A stretch of DNA of 64,000 bases from contig OX335651.1 of NCBI GenBank assembly GCA_946894095.1, positions 16,948,501 through 17,012,500 on the forward strand, written 5' to 3'. This document shows, in pieces, positions 43,752-53,034 of the stretch. Made by a program: the position numbers and the translations under genes. The notes beneath the pieces were generated by a model. That model had not been told where the DNA came from, did no database searches, and worked only from the letters and a program-made list of their open reading frames with translations. Source of the DNA: Incurvaria masculella. Lineage: Eukaryota; Arthropoda; Insecta; Lepidoptera; Incurvariidae. Every line of letters starts with the position of its first letter. Within the stretch, counting starts at the first letter, position 1.

Positions 43752-44102
43752 ATGGAGGAAGAAAAGGGCTGGAAAAAATTTAAAAGGCACAGAGGCGTCA
43801 GAAGAAAAATGCTAAAAGAATGTGAAAACATTTTCAAACTTAATTTAAGCCATGAGAAGAAAAGAAAGTGTATGAGTGCTGAGCAAACGACTTGTCGCGA
43901 AAAACAGGGTTGGGTAGAAGAAATTCAAAGTTGTAGTTATAATGTTTTGTTGAACGAGAAAAAAACGAAGATGAAGAAGATTGCGATACCGACGAATAAG
44001 AATATTGCAGTTTATGCATGCGAAATATTGATTTTATGCATAGGCAGTATTTATTTTTTCATATATTTTTTATTTGTTCAATTCCATGAGGGAATTGACT
44101 AG
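43752..44102 (+). CDS. 116-residue basic protein of the DNA transposon, unknown function
   Basis: Begins MEEEKGWKKFKRHRGVRRKM. The first 85 residues are very Lys/Arg/Glu-rich with three or four Cys, and the last 30 are hydrophobic (ILILCIGSIYFFIYFLFVQF), a possible membrane segment or a read-through of an intron. Not recognised. It may be the first exon or remnant of a transposase N-terminal DNA-binding region. No catalytic DDE/D pattern is visible. It sits about 560 bp from the left end of the element. The frame could be fortuitous, but its charge pattern is unlike the surrounding shadow frames. Confidence 0.35.
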   Translation: MEEEKGWKKFKRHRGVRRKMLKECENIFKLNLSHEKKRKCMSAEQTTCREKQGWVEEIQSCSYNVLLNEKKTKMKKIAIPTNKNIAVYACEILILCIGSIYFFIYFLFVQFHEGID

Positions 44103-44714
44103 TTCCGTCTGTTGGCTTTCCGAGGCAAAATTAATCACCTTACCATTTTAATTCCATATTGCGAACTAAATCCTAGTTTCCAGACATTTCATCAAAGTCA
44201 AGTGACATAAATGTATGGCAACTGCAAAAAAAAAATTAAAGGTTAAAAAACACCTGTATACATTTATTATTTCCCCGCGCATTCCCGCGCTTTGCCTACG
44301 CCCTCTTCTTTGCCACAGTAGGAGTTTGGAGCGCAGGCTTCTAGTAGAAATCGGTTATCGTACCTATACCTAACATTTCCATTTTGTGGGAATAACGATA
44401 CTTACCTATCAATAAAGATCGACACAATCTGTTTTGTTATGTATTTTATATAATATGTATGCAATCAAATTTTACGTATGCTACGGATCCCTAGGAAAGT
44501 GACTACGTGGCGTGCACACATTACCAAAAATGTCTACTTTACACTTCCCAACATCTATTAACAAGCTCAAAGTGGGACAAGAGAGCTTAGAATCGCTACT
44601 ATGCAGGTAAAAGATTCTGGAATCGCCATAGCAGCGCCATTAGAATTCTTAGAGTACTTTAAAGGAAAATTGCAAGGGTACTGGCGCTTTAACCTAAAGA
44701 CGCCATTGTCCAAG

Positions 44715-47270
44715 CAATAAATACAACAAATTTAATCAAATTCTAACTGATAACATAGACTCTTGTTTTCCAATTAAAACATTTATAATAAAACATAAGA
44801 TTAAAAAATGGACAACCAAAGGAACAATAATATCTAGTAGAATAAAAAGAAAAATGTACACAAATTTCAAACAAAATAAATGCCTTATATTGGAAAAACA
44901 ATACAAACATTACAGCAATATATTCAAAAAAGTTATTAAAAAAGCTAAACAATTATCCAATGACATGGAAATAAAGGAATCATCAAACAAGGTGAAAACT
45001 GTATGGAATATTATTAAACGAGATACAAATCAAAACTTAAGTATTCAAAGAGAAAATATCACACTTACTATTAATGGAACTATCGTTATAGACAGTAAGG
45101 AAGTAGCAAATGAACTCAACAACCATTATATTAATATAGGAATACAATTACCAAGAAAAAATCATCCACTAGAAAATAAATATAAACAGATGCTAAGTAA
45201 TAAAAAAATCGACACTAGTAAGTCATTGTTTATTGAACCTACCACTGAAGACGAAATAATAAAAATAATAAATTCTTTGAAGAAAACGAAAGCAGTAGGT
45301 TATGATGATATATCAACAGAAATATTAAAAGAAACAAAACGATACATATCCAAACCGCTCATGCATATAATCAATTGTTGTCTAGAAGCAGGTATCTACC
45401 CAGAATGTTTAAAAATAGCGAAAATTATTCCTTTACTTAAAAAAGGAGACAAAACAGACCCGTCAAACTATAGACCAATATCCATACTATCACCGATTTC
45501 TAAAATATTTGAAAAGGTAGTGACAGCAAGATTGGTTTCATATTTTGAAAAGAATAACTTTTTTAATAATAATCAATTTGGATATCGAAAATCTAAATCT
45601 ACAATAAATGCAATAATCCAACTGACATCAAAAATATTGAATTCTCTAAATAATAAACGTCATTGTGCAGGATTGTATTGCGACCTAAGTAAGGCGTTTG
45701 ATAGCGTAGACCACCAAATATTACTGGACAAACTGGAATTTTATGGCATTCGAGGTCCCCAATTAAATTTTTTCAAATCATATTTAAAACAGCGAATACA
45801 ATATGTCGAATTGCAAACAATTAATGAAAGAAACATTTTAGTCAAGACATCATCGGATGAAAAGAAAATGCTATGTGGTGTTCCACAAGGATCTGTTCTG
45901 GGCCCACTTTTATTTTTAATCTTTGTAAACGATCTTCCAGATAATATAACAACAAGATATGTGTCTTTATTCGCTGATGACACTAGCTTGATAAATGAAA
46001 CAGAATCGAAAGAAAACCTGGCAAAAGAAATAAACAAAAGCTTAAATGAACTAGAGGAATGGTTTAAATGTAACAAATTAACACTTAACAAATCAAAAAC
46101 ATGTTATTCAATATATACGAAAAATTCCAACTACCAAAAAAATATTATTATAAAAGATATTAAAGATATTAAAATAGTGAATAACACAAAATTTTTAGGA
46201 ATTTATATAGATGATAAATTGAACTGGCAGACACATATCGAGCAAATTATAAACAAAATTGCGAGCGCCTGTTATGCTTTAAAAACCTTAAAACCCACAA
46301 CATGCGTTGATACACTTAAGCAGGTCTATTATGCATACGTAGAGTCTAAGCTCAGATATGGTTTGGAAGTGTGGGGAAATAGCGTAAATATAGAAAAGAT
46401 ATTAATAATCCAAAAGAAATCAATCCGGATTATAGAGGGAGCTAAATTTCGAGACACGTGTCGACCTCTTTTTGTAAAGCACAAGATATTAACTGTGATC
46501 GCTCTTTATATCTTAGTATCAGCTGTCAATACATTTAAAAACAAAGAAATATTAGAGACGGTGGGGAAAACTCAGAAATATAGTTTAAGAGATAATAAAA
46601 ATATAAAATTGACTTTACCAAAATGTCTAATGTTTAAAAATAGTCAGCAATACATGAGCATTAAAATTTATAATCAACTGAATAAAACAATCACAGAAAC
46701 CAGTAACATCCATTTATTTCAAAAGAAATTGAAAGAATACCTTGTAAATAAGCCATATTATAAATTAGACGAATTTTTCGAAAATAAGGATTTTAGCTTT
46801 GACAAATAGGCATATTAAGTTTTAACATTACATGTTTTTATTTTTCTATTGTTGACTGCAATTTTTTTTTAATGTAATGATTTTATTTTAAATTATAATA
46901 TGTTACCACTGTTTTATTTAATGTAATGAATTATTGTAATTTTATGAATATTTTATGCAGCGGAATTTTAATCATGTAAAAAATATGTAAGGGTACAAAT
47001 GTTATTTTTATTTTTTAAATCTTTGTTTTTATGTTGAATTATAATTTTTTTTATTTCGAATGTTATTTATTTTGTAATTTTATGTCTAACTTTGTTTTAT
47101 CTTTGATTGGTATTGTTCAAACCTTTGTTAATTTCATGTGTTTAAAATGTTCTGTTTGAAAATTTTATTTCTATGTTGAAATACTTAAATTATTTATTTA
47201 TCTTAAATACTATTTACTATGCTGTATGGCCAAAAAAGTAAATAAAGGATTTGATTTGATTTGATTTGAT
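44715..47270 (+). mobile_element. 5'-truncated non-LTR retrotransposon (LINE A)
   Basis: Starts abruptly inside the linker between endonuclease and reverse transcriptase. It has an intact RT frame, an AT-rich 3' UTR of about 460 bp and a tail of TTTGAT repeats (GGATTTGATTTGATTTGATT at 47248-47270). 5' truncation is the normal outcome of target-primed reverse transcription. Jockey/CR1-superfamily by motif. Inserted in the DNA transposon, so it is the youngest layer of this nest. Confidence 0.9.
44719..46809 (+). CDS. Reverse transcriptase of LINE A, N-terminal part missing
   Basis: The frame is open from 44698. Element-like sequence starts near 44719, and the first ATG is at 44854 (651 codons). 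Upstream residues such as FNQILTDNIDSCFPIKTFII are typical of the segment just after the endonuclease. RT motifs in order: KIIPLLKKGDKTDPSNYRPIS, CDLSKAFDSVDH, GVPQGSVLGPLLFLIFVNDL, LFADDTSLI (FADD at 373-376 counted from the ATG), and the thumb-like FLGIYIDDKLNW. No stop or frameshift, so the truncation is recent or the frame simply survived. It would reverse-transcribe LINE RNA at a nicked target, but the endonuclease and ORF1 are lost, so it is not autonomous. Confidence 0.88.
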   Translation, partial: KYNKFNQILTDNIDSCFPIKTFIIKHKIKKWTTKGTIISSRIKRKMYTNFKQNKCLILEKQYKHYSNIFKKVIKKAKQLSNDMEIKESSNKVKTVWNIIKRDTNQNLSIQRENITLTINGTIVIDSKEVANELNNHYINIGIQLPRKNHPLENKYKQMLSNKKIDTSKSLFIEPTTEDEIIKIINSLKKTKAVGYDDISTEILKETKRYISKPLMHIINCCLEAGIYPECLKIAKIIPLLKKGDKTDPSNYRPISILSPISKIFEKVVTARLVSYFEKNNFFNNNQFGYRKSKSTINAIIQLTSKILNSLNNKRHCAGLYCDLSKAFDSVDHQILLDKLEFYGIRGPQLNFFKSYLKQRIQYVELQTINERNILVKTSSDEKKMLCGVPQGSVLGPLLFLIFVNDLPDNITTRYVSLFADDTSLINETESKENLAKEINKSLNELEEWFKCNKLTLNKSKTCYSIYTKNSNYQKNIIIKDIKDIKIVNNTKFLGIYIDDKLNWQTHIEQIINKIASACYALKTLKPTTCVDTLKQVYYAYVESKLRYGLEVWGNSVNIEKILIIQKKSIRIIEGAKFRDTCRPLFVKHKILTVIALYILVSAVNTFKNKEILETVGKTQKYSLRDNKNIKLTLPKCLMFKNSQQYMSIKIYNQLNKTITETSNIHLFQKKLKEYLVNKPYYKLDEFFENKDFSFDK

Positions 47271-48019
47271 ATCTTTTTGTAATTTTGAACTAATTGTGAA
47301 TTTCGAATAGAATTTTATGAATCATTTGGACACTGGAAATATTTATCCCCTTTCGCTTTAGTACCAAATAAACTAAAAAAAACCATACACTTAGTTTGGT
47401 GAAAGAATCTACAAAAATTATAAAATTCTTTATAGAAAAATAATATTTTTTTTAACTTATTTTCGATAATTTCGAGGGGGCATTAAAATTGAAGTGCATA
47501 AGTACATATATAACCTCTGTAAAATTAATTCCGCAATCAATTTCTCATGCATTCACTTAAAACTCCGTATCCCAAAACCGCACTTATGCTTTAGCGTTCT
47601 CCTTGGATGTCACTTTATGTTGCGCCCATAGACCTAGCATTACATCCCATTTCTAAGGTTGCGCCACAACATTATGCGATTACGGGCATTTCATTCTTGA
47701 GCACAGCCACGATACTACCACAAGTTACACTATAGCTCTAGAATAGCGCTGTCAAATGCCATTGGAGGTTTAAATTGGCGCTACAAGCGCTTGTACCGCC
47801 ACTGTCCCGCCATCATACAGTTCTTGCTCCATTGATTCCACCTTGCTAGCGCCTTAGTGCAGCTACTGTAAAGCCAAAGCCTGTCAAATTTGTGCCCAAA
47901 TTAGCGCTACAGCGGCTTTACAAGCCCCTCTATCACCACTATGGAGCCTTTCTGTACACCTTTGAGCTTCTGCAAAAGCCGTTGTGCAACCATTGTAGCG
48001 CTGTTTTGTGCTACTTGGG

Positions 48020-48226
48020 ATGCGATGGTACCAACCCGGGCGGGATTAACCCTACCACCTAATAAGTAAGGAAGGGGACCTACAGTTTAACGTGGAATCC
48101 GAACCACGGCCAGCCTCTCTCAACGGTCTAATAGTCACCCATCCAAGACCAGACCGGACCCAGCGTTGCTTAACTTCGGAGAGCGATCGCCGAAGTGTCG
48201 CGCCACTGGGCCACTGAGGCTGACAA
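48020..48226 (-). mobile_element. 5S-headed SINE, 5' part (right of insertion)
   Basis: Continues the SINE from 43194: GCGATGGTACCAACCCGGGC, GTGGAATCCGAACCACGG, then the inverted 5S-like head (GGTCACCCATCCAAG-type in inverse, CTTAACTTCGGAGAGCGATC) ending CACTGGGCCACTGAGGCTGAC, the head leader. Confidence 0.9.
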
Positions 48227-48229
48227 TAT

Positions 48230-48690
48230 ATCTCATAAAATGAAATGATATCTACTACAGTCAATATGACATATTACCAGATTCTGAACGAAATGTATAC
48301 CCTTAATTATAAACCTGTCGAAACCAGAAAATGATACCCATTTTGAAGTCCACTAATTTCTCCAGGAACATTTATTTTTATTTTTATAAATCCCTTTCCG
48401 TTTTAGAAAAGTGTTAGATTCCTAGCAATAAGTCCTAAAAGAAATGGTACTTAAAAAAATTAAATAAAAAAAATATTTAAACATTTAAAAAAATGCAGTA
48501 CTGTAGCTGTTTTAGTTACGCGTATAGTATGAGTTTCATTGTTCTATCTTGATAATTTGAGGACGCTAACCCCGGGTCGCACTTTTCTTGAAAACGCATT
48601 ACTGAAGCGATTAAATAGTCAATTTTTTTTACGATTATGTTACCAATCCTTAACAATTGGGAATTAAAATAAACCACAGGTAGATGAATC
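48230..48690. other. AT-rich stretch without recognisable gene
   Basis: Nothing recognised. Confidence 0.4.
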
Positions 48691-48696
48691 AAGGTT

Positions 48697-48813
48697 TCTC
48701 GACTAAGGGCCGAGTGCGTGAAAGGACAAAACATAACTTAAGGTCAATGTATGATTAAACAAGTCACTTTCTTTGGACATTATGAGAGGAACTCCACGTG
48801 GTTCACTAAATGC
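48697..48813 (-). repeat. Family F short repeat, inverted copy
   Basis: GGGCCGAGTGCGTGAAAGGAC, in parts, and GTGGTTCACTAAA are the reverse complement of landmarks at 62405-62540 (TTTAGTGAACC ... GTCCTTTCGTGCCCTCGGCCC). Confidence 0.55.
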
Positions 48814-48841
48814 GGACAGCCATAATAACCAATTTTTGGAG

Positions 48842-48896
48842 TGCACAATCTCTGGTTATTTTCATTTTAAAATTGTCACTAACCAGAGATTGTGCA
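48842..48896. repeat. Perfect 17-bp-arm hairpin
   Basis: TGCACAATCTCTGGTTA and its exact complement TAACCAGAGATTGTGCA with a 21-nt loop. A relative, with the CATCTCTGGTT core, is at 49587-49666, so this is a repeated foldback unit. Confidence 0.85.
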
Positions 48897-49192
48897 TTCA
48901 AGCATAAAACTACAAGATGCGTCATCTGGTATTGCCCGCGTACCACAAATTATAGGATGTCCTACCAACCCTGGCGGTTCCAGGATGCCCCCCCCCCCCC
49001 AAACTAAGGTAACGCATGGTAACCAACGCATGGTAACCAGATTTTCGAAGCGGTGATTAAAAAATGTCCGTCGTTCCCCGAGCACCCCCACAAATAGAAA
49101 TCCTGTATCGCCTATGGTGCCAATATAGACCTACATATGTCCTGATTCTCTTTAGTCTGTGGCTGTGTTTTTTTTTACAAATATATATTCTC

Positions 49193-49566
49193 TTGTAGTA
49201 TGAATTTGTTCATTTACTAACTTCTATTTGATTTGATATTACCTTGTATCAAAAATGACGATGGCTTTTTACACCTGAATAATTTAGATCATATTCCCAT
49301 AATTTAGAATAAGATTTCGTTATCGTAGTCAAGAGTTTGCCCTTCACCAATGTATGTAATGTTCTAATTATGATGTTCTTTGTGACCAGTAGTAATCAAT
49401 CAATCACTGTAAACTAGTTTGTAAGTATCAATGGAAAAAAAATACAATGACCAACCTGACGCAGGCTCTTCTTCGCCAGAAGTAATCGAACCGAGACAGG
49501 AAAAAAATACGAATACGAGTGTGTAATATACATCTAATGGAAGAAATAAAGAAACTGAAACTGACT
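49193..49566 (+). mobile_element. 5'-truncated copy of LINE B (3' UTR only)
   Basis: Matches the 3' UTR of the full-length LINE at 55984-56390 from TTGTAGTATGAATTTGTT to the GAAACTGAAACTGA tail, with scattered substitutions and a short deletion before CGGCTCTTCTTCGCCAGAAG (positions about 49460). No coding part is retained. Confidence 0.9.
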
Positions 49567-49586
49567 AAATGTCTACGCTGTAATGC

Positions 49587-49666
49587 ACCATCTCTGGTTT
49601 ATGGTTAATGCTAATGTTAAATATTGTCTGTCTTCTTGCTTCTTACATCCCATAACCAGAGATGGT
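49587..49666. repeat. Inverted repeat related to 48842-48896
   Basis: ACCATCTCTGGTTTATGG (49587-49604) pairs with CCATAACCAGAGATGGT (49650-49666) with one bulge, 45-nt loop. Shares TGCAC-ATCTCTGGTT with the hairpin 740 bp upstream, but the loops are unrelated in sequence. Confidence 0.8.
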
Positions 49667-49819
49667 ACTCCAGCCTAAGCAGACGCCGCAATCATCGCAG
49701 CGTTTTAAAGATGACAAACATCAATCATAATTGGTAACGCAACGCAGCGACGGCGACGGTAAGGACCTCGGTGCCTATACTCCGTTGAATGGGGCATTTG
49801 AGACATGCATGAATTCGCC

Positions 49820-50385
49820 CGTCCATGAAATCTTCAGAATGTGTACAAATACAGGTTTTAAAAATGAATGACTCAGAATCTAACATTTTTTTTTCCCGGA
49901 ACTTAGGTATTTTGGCCAAAAACACAAAATATGCGGTATCATTTGCTGCAAAAATGGCCCGCCAAATTTCTTTTCAATGTCTAATAAAATGGGTTAATTG
50001 GTATATATGTGTTCAGGAATCCAACAATTTTTTTACACAAAAGCGAGTTTTTTTTTAAAAATACACAGTTTTCGCTCTCATAAACTCGGCAGAATTGGGC
50101 ATCCCAATCTGTCGTCACACATTTGTTTTTAATTCTTATCAGATCGATAATTTCAACGAATCCAACAAAATTGTTACTGGCAACACATATATTTTGCAAA
50201 TGCCCAAATAAAGTGAACAGCATAATTGGCCCGCGCACTTTTTGAAATATAATGACAATAAAAGATATAATCGAAGATACTTTTAACAGAATCCAACAAA
50301 AAAGTTACACGACCGTCAGTTTTGCAGCGTTTAACGCAACTTTGAATTTCGCGCTGAAACGGCAAGATGAGCGCGGGTGGTAGGC
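49820..50385 (+). repeat. 566-bp inverted arm, left
   Basis: Reverse complement is found at 60340-60905, equal in length. The outer 300 bp are almost identical; the inner part (from about 50130) is more diverged, and both arms end at GCGGGTGGTAGGC. The outer part keeps a 77-codon frame (49825 on, MKSSECVQI...) in both arms with only a couple of replacements, but it has no recognised domain. Confidence 0.9.
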
Positions 50386-50833
50386 TGAGGCAGGCCGAAG
50401 CGGGACGGCAGCGGCGGCTGAGGCACATGTTTCAATATGTGTGATTGCGTAAGTGTGCGTGTGCGCTGACCTTTGCTCGAGGCAACGAAACGCTCGAGGC
50501 GCGGGGCTTTGGAGTGTGGTGGCAAAGATAATACTAATAATTACTTTGGTGGTGCATAATCGAATGTACCTAAAGCGAGCGCGTAGTTGGAAGCTGGCGA
50601 GCATTTCGGATGATTTTGGTAAATAAATTGGTCATGTACGTGCATAACTCGTGTAAGTTTTCTATGACAAGTGACACATCTTTATAACCGGTTCGACTCG
50701 TAGATTCTAGCAGTTGTATTCAGAGTGAACTGTAATAATTTTATACGGATTATCACTGGACTAACCATGCAAAATAATACATAGGACGGACATAATCCGG
50801 GTCGTCAAGTTAGACCGCCCACTCTGAATACTA
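50386..50833. other. Spacer, GC-rich then AT-rich
   Basis: Contains CAAAGATAATACTAATAATT at 50525, which also occurs at 60231 on the same strand. No gene. Confidence 0.4.
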
Positions 50834-50975
50834 CTTTTTTAGGGATCCGTACCCAAAGGATGCCAACGGAACCCTATTACTAAACCTCCGCTCTCCGTCC
50901 GTCCATCCGTCCGTCTGTCACAGGGCTCTATCTTATGAACCGTAATACGAAGGAAGGTGAAATTTTCACAGAGTA
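50834..50975 (+). mobile_element. Family A dispersed repeat, copy 7, 3'-truncated
   Basis: Starts TTAGGGATCCGTACCC and runs through a short (TCCG)n tract to GAGTATGTATGTATTT, where a second family A copy begins 26 bp later in the same orientation. The hairpin end is absent. Confidence 0.75.
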
Positions 50976-51000
50976 TGTATGTATTTTATTTATTTATTAC

Positions 51001-51298
51001 TTTTTAGGGTTCCGTACCCAAAGGGTGAAAACGGAACCCTATTACTAAGCCTCCGCTGTCCGTCCGTCCGTCCGTCCGTCCGTCCGTCCGTCCGTCAGTC
51101 CGTCCGTCCGTCTGTCCGTCTGTCACAGGGCTGTATCTCAGTAACCGTAACAGGTAGACAGCTGAAATGTTCACAGAGTGGGTATTTATTTTGCCGCTAT
51201 AACAACAAATGGGTAAAATTAAAAAATAATGAAAATTAAAGGGGGCTCCCATACAAAAAACGTGATTTTTTTGTTTTTTTTTTCTACGATGGTACGGA
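51001..51298 (+). mobile_element. Family A dispersed repeat, copy 8
   Basis: Starts TTTTTAGGGTTCCGTACCC with the longest minisatellite in the window (TCCG/TCTG units, about 51058-51122). It stops at CTACGATGGTACGGAA just before the hairpin end, which is replaced by unrelated AT-rich DNA. The hairpin end is present instead, five times, in the array 5 kb downstream. Confidence 0.85.
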
Positions 51299-51409
51299 AT
51301 TTTAATATGTTGTTATATGATTAAAAAAGTAAATAAAATGTTATACCCACCGGATTTTTCTTTGAATAAAAAAAAATAAGTGCATTTTATGTTTCCTTCA
51401 TATTGACTT

Positions 51410-51932
51410 TTATGTGGCTAGAGAAAATTGATAATGTATTCAACTTATCAGTATATTCACTCCATTAGCATGAAAAAGATCGTCGGTGTATAAAGTATCG
51501 GTGAAAATGCGTCTTAACAATGTTTTAAATTTTAAATGTATGGAAATAAAAATACCGTCCATCTTTTTTCGCTTATGGAATCTTTGACTTGCTATCTTTA
51601 ATGGTGAAAACCTCATTTCAATCTGACCATTAATTTCCGATATATTCGCATGTCAATACTGTCAAAATTGTACAGTAAAATTTCAAAAATATAATTAAAA
51701 GGAATTTTTACCGATTTAAAAAAAAACATGAAAAATATGTTCAATATCGAAAATAGGCAACGTTCAATAGGTGAAAATGCCTTAAACAATGTTTTAAATT
51801 TAAAAGTATGGAAAATTTACTGTTTTGAGTGTATTCAAATGCGAATATCTCGTAAATGAGTCGTCAGATTTTAATTAAGTTTTCATCATTTAAAATTGAA
51901 GACTCCATTAGCAAACAAAGATGAACGGTATT
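51410..51932. repeat. Left end of palindromic array (before LINE B)
   Basis: 51460-51680 is the inverted counterpart of 59400-59640: AAGATCGTCGGTGTATAAAG against CTTTATAAACCGACGATCTT, and ACCGTCCATCTTTTTTC against the region at 59515. From 51690 it joins unit sequence (GCGAATATCTCGTAAATGAG) and is cut at 51932 by LINE B, whose far side resumes with TTCATATTTTCACACATTTA at 56391. Confidence 0.8.
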
Positions 51933-52051
51933 GCATCATTGACCTCTGCTCCCCTCACCCAGAGCGACAGCTCCGCCCGGAGTCAACAGTACAACTCGCG
52001 ACCCCCCTCACAGCTCCGTCCAATTCTTCTTTATCTGCGTCTGCGGCAAAA

Positions 52052-52954
52052 ATGGCTCCAAAGAAGAAAAAGAAGGCAGCAAAGAGGAAAAACAAGACAT
52101 CGGAGGGAGAGAAACAGGCGAACACCCACACGCTGAAGGTTTCCACCAGAGCAACACCTCCGCGCTCCCAACAAAAGCAAAACAATGACAATAATGGCAA
52201 GAAAAAAAAGGTAAATAAATTATTTCAAGAGGAGGAGCCAAAAGTCACGAAGCACGACTCGACCTTGACTCGGAGAAGCAACTCTTCCACCCAGTCGGCA
52301 GCGAGATCTACGCGTGCAGTAGACCCCCCCAGCTCACCCGATAGATCCACTAGGAAAGTCCTCATACTCAGCGATGAGCACGGACGCAACCTGGCGCAGT
52401 CTTACCACACCTCGTGTGGACCAAAGGACACCGTCACCGCTGTCTGCAAGCCGGCAGCGCGGATCGGCGAAATTATAAAAGACTTTCCGCAACAAATCGC
52501 TCATCTGACAGAGGACGATGTGGTCATCTTATTGGCGGGCTCGGCACAGGCAAATTTGGACTCTGATGCTTACTACAGAAGTGTGAAGTATGTAGTTCAG
52601 GTGTGCAGCCAAAGAAAAATTAAACTATTTGTTTGCTCATTGCTGTACACTTCTGCAACACTGCATAATTCACACTTGATTAATGCTACTGCTCACAAAA
52701 GTAACTTGCTTGTGTATTATTTAGCAAATAGTGTTCCAAATACTGTGTATTTAGATCTTAATGTTATGGAGAAACAGTGTTATTTAAGAAATGGTCATAT
52801 TAGTAACTTGGGGCTCATGTTTATAGCGCAAAATGTGCAAAAGTGTAACTACACAATAAAAACATCGTTCTTGCGTTTTATAGCTACATGCACAGAGCAT
52901 CCACAAGAAAGTAGCTACATTATTAGTGAAGATATAAATTCTTTTTTAGAATAA
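52052..52954 (+). CDS. LINE B ORF1, basic N-terminus plus SGNH-esterase-like domain
   Basis: Start chosen at ATG 52052 (context AAAAATGGC); the frame extends upstream to 51896, but that part is target DNA and 5' UTR. 300 residues. Residues 1-30 are Lys-rich (MAPKKKKKAAKRKNKT), a likely nucleic-acid-binding region, then a Ser/Thr/Arg linker. From about residue 100 comes an SGNH-hydrolase-like fold: block I RKVLILSDEHGRNLA (residues 107-112), a GSAQAN block (G163-N168), a hydrophobic strand KLFVCSLLYT, and a terminal RNGHISNLG with H249. ORF1 esterases of this kind are known in CR1-clade LINEs. Here the nucleophile Ser of the usual GDSH-type block is Glu109, and the Asp before the His is Asn, so it is probably not catalytic. 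Likely role: RNA-particle assembly in cis with ORF2. Confidence 0.65.
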   Translation: MAPKKKKKAAKRKNKTSEGEKQANTHTLKVSTRATPPRSQQKQNNDNNGKKKKVNKLFQEEEPKVTKHDSTLTRRSNSSTQSAARSTRAVDPPSSPDRSTRKVLILSDEHGRNLAQSYHTSCGPKDTVTAVCKPAARIGEIIKDFPQQIAHLTEDDVVILLAGSAQANLDSDAYYRSVKYVVQVCSQRKIKLFVCSLLYTSATLHNSHLINATAHKSNLLVYYLANSVPNTVYLDLNVMEKQCYLRNGHISNLGLMFIAQNVQKCNYTIKTSFLRFIATCTEHPQESSYIISEDINSFLE

Positions 52955-53034
52955 ATGCCACAGAGGATATAGATCGTTTTATACCGACAGAAAAAAATAT
53001 AAATAATAAAAATGTTACTTCGAAAAATATACCA

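Larger units (their letters stand above)
43195..48019. mobile_element. DNA transposon with AT target duplication, type unknown
   Basis: 4825 bp inserted in a SINE. Ends CCCAACTAGCACA (left) and TGTGCTACTTGGG (right) are 13-bp inverted repeats with one mismatch. AT is duplicated (43193-43194, 48020-48021), as the empty site in the SINE copy at 12619 confirms. Subterminal regions on both sides are rich in AGCTTT/AAAGCT and GCTGTTTT-like motifs, suggesting diverged longer inverted ends. Only a 116-codon frame lies inside; about 2.55 kb of it is a later LINE insertion, leaving about 2.27 kb of original sequence. I cannot assign a superfamily; a 2-bp AT duplication is unusual. Confidence 0.75.
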
